Below, in pieces: positions 5,436 to 7,411 of a DNA stretch of 7,411 nucleotides; position 1 is the first letter of the stretch; every line of letters starts with the position of its first letter. The stretch spans positions 1-7,411 of the forward strand of contig CAYVUR010000028.1 in assembly GCA_964455185.1 (NCBI GenBank), written 5' to 3'. The stretch comes from CAISTG01 sp964455185. GTDB lineage: Bacteria; Patescibacteriota; Patescibacteriia; 2-01-FULL-39-33. The notes below the pieces were generated by a model. That model was not told the origin of the DNA. It did not search any database and saw nothing but the letters and a program-made list of their open reading frames with translations. Made by a program: the position numbers and the translations under genes.

Positions 5436-5524
5436 ACAAATTGTAATTTGTTCCAGCTTTAGCTTTTCCAAATTACACTCCAAGAAATGAATTATAAAAA
5501 TAATAGTTCATTTTCCTCGAGTGT
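5436..5524 (-). promoter_or_regulatory. Candidate second attenuator/leader structure before the aminotransferase
   Basis: Mutually exclusive pairings are visible on the minus strand. Pair 1:2 is ACACTC (5519-5524) with GAGTGT (5475-5480), with an inner AAATGAA/TTCATTT stem. Pair 2:3 is TGTAATTTG (5469-5477) with CAAATTACA (5442-5450), a perfect 9 bp. Pair 3:4 is ACAAAT (5446-5451) with ATTTGT (5436-5441), and a small TTGTA-CTT-TACAA hairpin (5427-5439) follows, then TTTTATATTTATTTT. The leader ORF stop codon lies inside segment 2, as in the Phe attenuator. The terminator-like hairpins are weak and AT-rich, so the mechanism (termination or translation control) is uncertain. No clear promoter was found between pheA and this leader. 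Confidence 0.45.
5473..5511 (-). CDS. Candidate Tyr/Phe-rich leader peptide, 12 aa
   Basis: This short ORF encodes MNYYFYNSFLGV. Five of its twelve residues are Tyr (3) or Phe (2), with YYFY at positions 3-6. An SD-like GAGG lies 3 nt before the ATG, which is close but usable. The stop codon falls within a segment that can form two alternative structures. It lies 87 nt upstream of the aminotransferase start. A leader peptide that senses charged tRNA-Tyr/Phe fits a gene for aromatic transamination. TAT and TTT codons are common in AT-rich DNA by chance, so the evidence is weaker than for the Phe leader upstream of pheA. Confidence 0.45.
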   Translation of the reverse strand: MNYYFYNSFLGV

Positions 5525-5597
5525 CTTTTGAAAAAAATACAAGCTTATCTTTATAAATATAATTTTATTTTATTACCTTTAATTAAACTAATTTATA

Positions 5598-6173
5598 TTA
5601 TTTAATTTTATTAACTGCTAAAAAAGTAGTAAAATTAAATTTTAAATCTTGAATTCCTTCTTCTAAAATTTGCATGCCATATATTTCTGCCGCTTTACAC
5701 GAAGCAATTCCAGCGGCAGTTGCTGGTAATTCTCCTTCTTTTATTGCTNNNNNNNNNNNNNNATCAGCGGTATCGGTCCATTCTTTAATAGTAATTTCAG
5801 GCCATTTTCTTTTTAAATACATTTTACATTGTTTAAGAGCTTGATCATGCGAAGTTATCATAGTTATCTGATCTAGTGTTATGCCGGGTTTAGTTATCAA
5901 ACAATGTCTAACATCAATTTCAAACAATTTATTAATATTAAAAAGATGCTTACTCATAGCATACACAGCTTCATAAACAATGCCTCCATTTGAATTTTCA
6001 ATAGGAAAAACCCCTATATCAATTTTTTCTTCATCTAAATTTTTAAGTACATTTTCTACTGAAATTAAATAAATAATTTCATAATCACTAATTTTTTCTT
6101 GTTGGCAATAATAATCTGCCGCCATTTGAGAGAAACTACCTGGACCGCCAGATACGCCTATTCTTTTTATCAT
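5598..6173 (-). CDS. pheA: Prephenate dehydratase, catalytic domain only
   Basis: This 191-aa protein matches the prephenate dehydratase fold, which converts prephenate to phenylpyruvate, CO2 and water in Phe synthesis. Visible motifs are GGPGSFSQMAA (9-19), FPIENSNGG (56-64), H90 in RHCLI, SHDQALKQC (108-116), TDTAD (133-137), ATAAGIAS..AAEIYGMQILEEGIQD (151-176) and FNFTTFLAV (179-187). There is neither an N-terminal chorismate mutase nor a C-terminal ACT domain, so the usual Phe-binding feedback domain is missing. The normally conserved NxTRF motif reads NFTTF, an Arg-to-Thr change near the active site. Five residues (138-142) are unknown because of Ns, but the frame is kept. It has no SD. 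Its ATG lies 33 nt after the attenuator hairpin. Aminotransferase follows downstream. Confidence 0.88.
   Translation of the reverse strand: MIKRIGVSGGPGSFSQMAADYYCQQEKISDYEIIYLISVENVLKNLDEEKIDIGVFPIENSNGGIVYEAVYAMSKHLFNINKLFEIDVRHCLITKPGITLDQITMITSHDQALKQCKMYLKRKWPEITIKEWTDTADXXXXXAIKEGELPATAAGIASCKAAEIYGMQILEEGIQDLKFNFTTFLAVNKIK
5749..5762. other. pheA: Assembly gap (14 N) inside pheA
   Basis: Fourteen undetermined bases interrupt pheA between TDTAD and AIKEGELP. The frame is the same on both sides, and the spacing fits the family's STAxAAxxV region, so the gap length is probably about right and the gene intact. The missing residues (138-142) lie next to the conserved Ala pair and cannot be judged. 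Confidence 0.95.
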
Positions 6174-6202
6174 ATTTTTTTCTATCTTTTAAAAATATTT
6201 TC

Positions 6203-6234
6203 AAAAAAACTGACCCGTTTTAGCGGGTCAGTTT
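6203..6234 (-). terminator. Intrinsic terminator of the pheA attenuator
   Basis: On the minus strand AAACTGACCCG (6224-6234) pairs perfectly over 11 bp with CGGGTCAGTTT (6207-6217) around a 6-nt loop (6218-6223). A U-tract of seven T at 6209-6203 follows. It lies 20 nt after the Phe leader stop codon and 33 nt before the pheA ATG, with no promoter-sized gap after it. Transcription of pheA from the mapped promoter must therefore read through it. It would also end read-through transcripts from uppS. Confidence 0.93.
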
Positions 6235-6266
6235 AAATTTTATTAAATAAAAATTAACTGATCCGC
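6223..6266 (-). promoter_or_regulatory. Antiterminator of the pheA attenuator
   Basis: On the minus strand segment 2, starting GCGGATCAGTT (6256-6266), can pair with AACTGACCCGC (6223-6233), the 5' arm of the terminator, with one A-C mismatch. The stem continues through TAATTTTTATT against AATAAAATTT (to about 6244) with a bulge and a mismatch, about 20 bp in all. It excludes the terminator. Segment 2 can alternatively pair with segment 1 inside the leader ORF (CTGACC 6268-6273 with GGATCAG 6258-6264, one bulged A), a pause-type hairpin. The leader stop codon (6254-6256) lies in segment 2, so a ribosome finishing the leader masks it and lets the terminator form. A ribosome stalled at the Phe codons (6275-6292) leaves it free. 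Confidence 0.82.
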
Positions 6267-6316
6267 CGGTCAGCAAAGAAAAAGAAGAAAAACCAATTGT
6301 TAATTTTTACTATCAT
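6254..6316 (-). CDS. Phe leader peptide (pheL-like), 20 aa
   Basis: The ORF encodes MIVKINNW, six consecutive Phe (TTT TTC TTC TTT TTC TTT, 6275-6292), then ADRRIS and TAA. It acts as a sensor of charged tRNA-Phe. Scarce Phe-tRNA stalls the ribosome in the Phe run and favours the antiterminator. Plentiful Phe-tRNA lets it reach the stop codon and favours the terminator. This matches the design of the E. coli pheA leader (pheL), although the peptide sequence is not homologous. The mixed TTT/TTC codons argue for selection on Phe rather than a T-rich tract. No SD precedes the ATG. The predicted transcription start is at or next to the A of the ATG, so the leader is probably translated as a leaderless mRNA. 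Confidence 0.85.
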   Translation of the reverse strand: MIVKINNWFFFFFFADRRIS

Positions 6317-6323
6317 GTATAAT

Positions 6324-6352
6324 ATGATAATTTAAATTTAATTATTAGTCAA
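6324..6352 (-). promoter_or_regulatory. Promoter of the phe operon
   Basis: On the minus strand TTGACT (6347-6352) starts 1 nt after the uppS stop codon and is followed by a 17-nt spacer and TATCAT (6324-6329). The start site would be near 6317, next to the leader ATG at 6316. A second -10-like TATTAT at 6319-6324 has a 22-nt spacer and would start inside the leader, so it is less likely. Confidence 0.7.
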
Positions 6353-6353
6353 G

Positions 6354-7040
6354 TTAATTTCCTCCAAAACGACGTTGTCTATTATTATAATCTTTAATAG
6401 CCTCATCTAAATCTGATTCAGAAAAATCTGGCCAATATTTATCTAAAAAAAGAAACTCACTATAAACACTTTCCCAAGTTAAAAAACCAGAAAGACGTTG
6501 TTCTCCAGAAGTACGAATTATTAAATCTGGATCATTTTGTCCTGCTAACCAAATATTTTCAGAAATAGTCTTTTCGGTAATTTGGTTGATTGGAATTTTT
6601 TGAGATATTATTTTTTTTACAGCTTCAACAATCTCTAAACGTCCACCATAATTTAAACAAATATTAAGCGTTCCTTTATTATTATTTTTAGTTTTTTCTT
6701 CAGCTGCAACAATAGCTTTAATTAATTTTTCCGATAATTTTTCTCTTGTTCCAATAATTTTTAATTTGATATTATATTTATTAAATTCTTCAATTTCAAC
6801 AGTAAGAGCTTTATAAAGTAAGTCCATTAAATAATTAATTTCAGATTCATTGCGATTCCAATTTTCTATAGAAAAAGCATAAACAGTTAAGGTAGTTATA
6901 TTTCGATCAATACACCATTTACCAACTTCTTTCATTTTTTCGTATCCTCGACGATGTCCTTCAAAAGAAGGTAAATTATTTTTTTTAGCCCAGCGACGAT
7001 TACCGTCCATAATTATTGCTAAATGTTTTAACTCCGGCAT
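6354..7040 (-). CDS. uppS: Undecaprenyl diphosphate synthase (cis-prenyltransferase)
   Basis: This 228-aa cytosolic, membrane-associated enzyme adds isopentenyl units to farnesyl diphosphate, giving the C55 carrier lipid of peptidoglycan and surface polysaccharide synthesis. The signature HLAIIMDGNRRWA (6-18, catalytic D12), the substrate-binding TVYAFSIENWNR (52-63), LNICLNYGGRLEIVEAV (124-140) and IIRTSGEQRLSGFLTWESVYSEF (174-196) are all present. Length is typical though slightly short. Most family members have GNGRW where this has GNRRW, a known variant. The ATG start fits the conserved N-terminus. No SD precedes it, as for several genes here. It is followed immediately by the phe operon promoter; no separate terminator is seen, so the attenuator hairpin probably also ends uppS transcripts. 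Confidence 0.95.
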   Translation of the reverse strand: MPELKHLAIIMDGNRRWAKKNNLPSFEGHRRGYEKMKEVGKWCIDRNITTLTVYAFSIENWNRNESEINYLMDLLYKALTVEIEEFNKYNIKLKIIGTREKLSEKLIKAIVAAEEKTKNNNKGTLNICLNYGGRLEIVEAVKKIISQKIPINQITEKTISENIWLAGQNDPDLIIRTSGEQRLSGFLTWESVYSEFLFLDKYWPDFSESDLDEAIKDYNNRQRRFGGN

Positions 7041-7357
7041 GTAATTTATTTTTAGTTAGTATGATTAATTTTTCATTAATAATAAACAAAGTTAATCATT
7101 ATAAAATTTTTTATTTTTTCAAAATAATCATAAAATCAAAATAAAAAATTAAAAAGATATTTATTTTGTTTATCTGTGTGTATTTAATCTAAAATATAAG
7201 AGATTTATGAAATTAATTTTGTACAAGTTTGTACAAGCTAGATAAACGAGCAAATATTAATTTAAAATTTGTAATATTGTTAGTCACAATTACTAAATGA
7301 AGCGCGAATCCATTTTAAGCAAGAATTTCTGTCCTGAAAAAATCATTAAGTTTTGAT
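7041..7357. other. AT-rich intergenic region between tRNA-Pro(TGG) and uppS
   Basis: No convincing gene is seen in these 317 bases. For uppS a minus-strand TATAAT lies at 7098-7103, but no good -35 is found at 16-18 nt (TTGAAA at 7117-7122 leaves only 13 nt). An inverted repeat, ATGATTAA (7061-7068) with TTAATCAT (7092-7099), overlaps the edge of that -10. The tandem TTTGTACAAG repeats are at 7218-7237. No hairpin terminator follows the tRNA. Confidence 0.6.
7218..7237. repeat. Tandem palindromic 10-bp repeat
   Basis: Two direct copies of TTTGTACAAG (7218-7227 and 7228-7237) each contain the palindrome TTGTACAA. Their centres are exactly 10 bp apart, about one helical turn, so a dimeric regulator could bind both on one face. 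No promoter with good elements overlaps them, so function is unknown. Confidence 0.6.
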
Positions 7358-7411
7358 TGGTCGGGGTGACAGGACTTGAACCTGCGACTTCTTGCTCCCA
7401 AAGCAAGCGCT
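7358..7411 (-). tRNA. tRNA-Pro(TGG), 3' part, cut by the window end
   Basis: The minus strand shows the anticodon arm CTTGC-TTTGGGA-GCAAG (anticodon TGG), variable loop AAGTC, T-arm GCAGG-TTCAAGT-CCTGT, 3' acceptor CACCCCG, discriminator A (7361) and an encoded CCA (7358-7360). The acceptor 5' strand and most of the D-arm lie beyond the window. Its 3' acceptor strand is identical to that of tRNA-Pro(GGG), but here CCA is encoded. Confidence 0.9.

Noticed and set aside
5749..5762. Frameshift or disruption of pheA
   Set aside because: The Ns keep the frame and conserved motifs continue on both sides at the expected distance, so this is an assembly gap and not a mutation.
6297..6323. Plus-strand promoter TTGTTA-15-TATAAT
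   Set aside because: The spacer is short and no plus-strand gene follows. It is the AT-rich complement of the phe promoter and leader.
7207..7245. Plus-strand 12-codon ORF (MKLILYKFVQAR)
   Set aside because: It has no SD or promoter, no downstream plus-strand gene to control, and is made up largely of the tandem palindromes.
1..7411. CRISPR array, insertion sequence or prophage parts
   Set aside because: No spaced direct repeats, transposase, integrase or terminal inverted repeats were seen; the only tandem repeats are the coding repeats at 2554-2889 and the short pair at 7218-7237.

Overview
The window is an AT-rich (roughly 30% GC) bacterial chromosome segment with 14-nt assembly gap. Short genes, tight spacing, several genes without a Shine-Dalgarno (SD), one tRNA without an encoded CCA, an EndoQ-type repair nuclease and small membrane-anchored proteins of unknown family together suggest a Patescibacteria (Candidate Phyla Radiation) genome. 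That assignment is an inference from style; no marker gene here proves it. Almost everything is on the minus strand. The exception is a tiny lysine-rich protein gene at the left end.

Layout, left to right. (1) 1-300: a plus-strand promoter next to a consensus DnaA box, a gene for a 27-residue lysine-rich protein with a near-perfect SD, and a bidirectional terminator. (2) 315-1600: an EndoQ-family PHP endonuclease with its promoter. (3) 1638-2146: a small predicted lipoprotein with its own strong promoter and terminator and a clearly higher GC content than its surroundings. (4) 2200-3849: a transcription unit starting with tRNA-Pro(GGG), followed by two membrane-anchored extracytoplasmic proteins. 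They share a new-looking eight-cysteine C-terminal domain, and one also carries eight tandem 14-residue Trp/Asp/Pro repeats. (5) 3851-6352: an aromatic amino acid operon, read right to left: promoter, Phe leader peptide, attenuator, prephenate dehydratase (pheA), a second aromatic-rich leader peptide, a class I/II aminotransferase, a small cysteine-rich protein and a terminator. (6) 6354-7040: uppS. (7) 7041-7357: a noncoding region with two tandem palindromes. (8) 7358-7411: the 3' part of tRNA-Pro(TGG).

The most interesting item is the control of the phe operon. Between uppS and pheA there is a promoter, an apparently leaderless 20-codon ORF with six consecutive Phe codons (MIVKINNW, then FFFFFF, then ADRRIS), and a textbook intrinsic terminator just before pheA. 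The leader segment that contains the stop codon can pair with the 5' arm of that terminator over about 20 bp. These are all the parts of classical ribosome-mediated transcription attenuation, here in what looks like a reduced-genome bacterium. The PheA protein has no ACT (allosteric) domain, so attenuation may be its main Phe feedback. A second short ORF rich in Tyr and Phe codons (MNYYFYNSFLGV), with its own mutually exclusive pairings, precedes the aminotransferase. The two enzymes would together convert prephenate to phenylpyruvate and then to phenylalanine.
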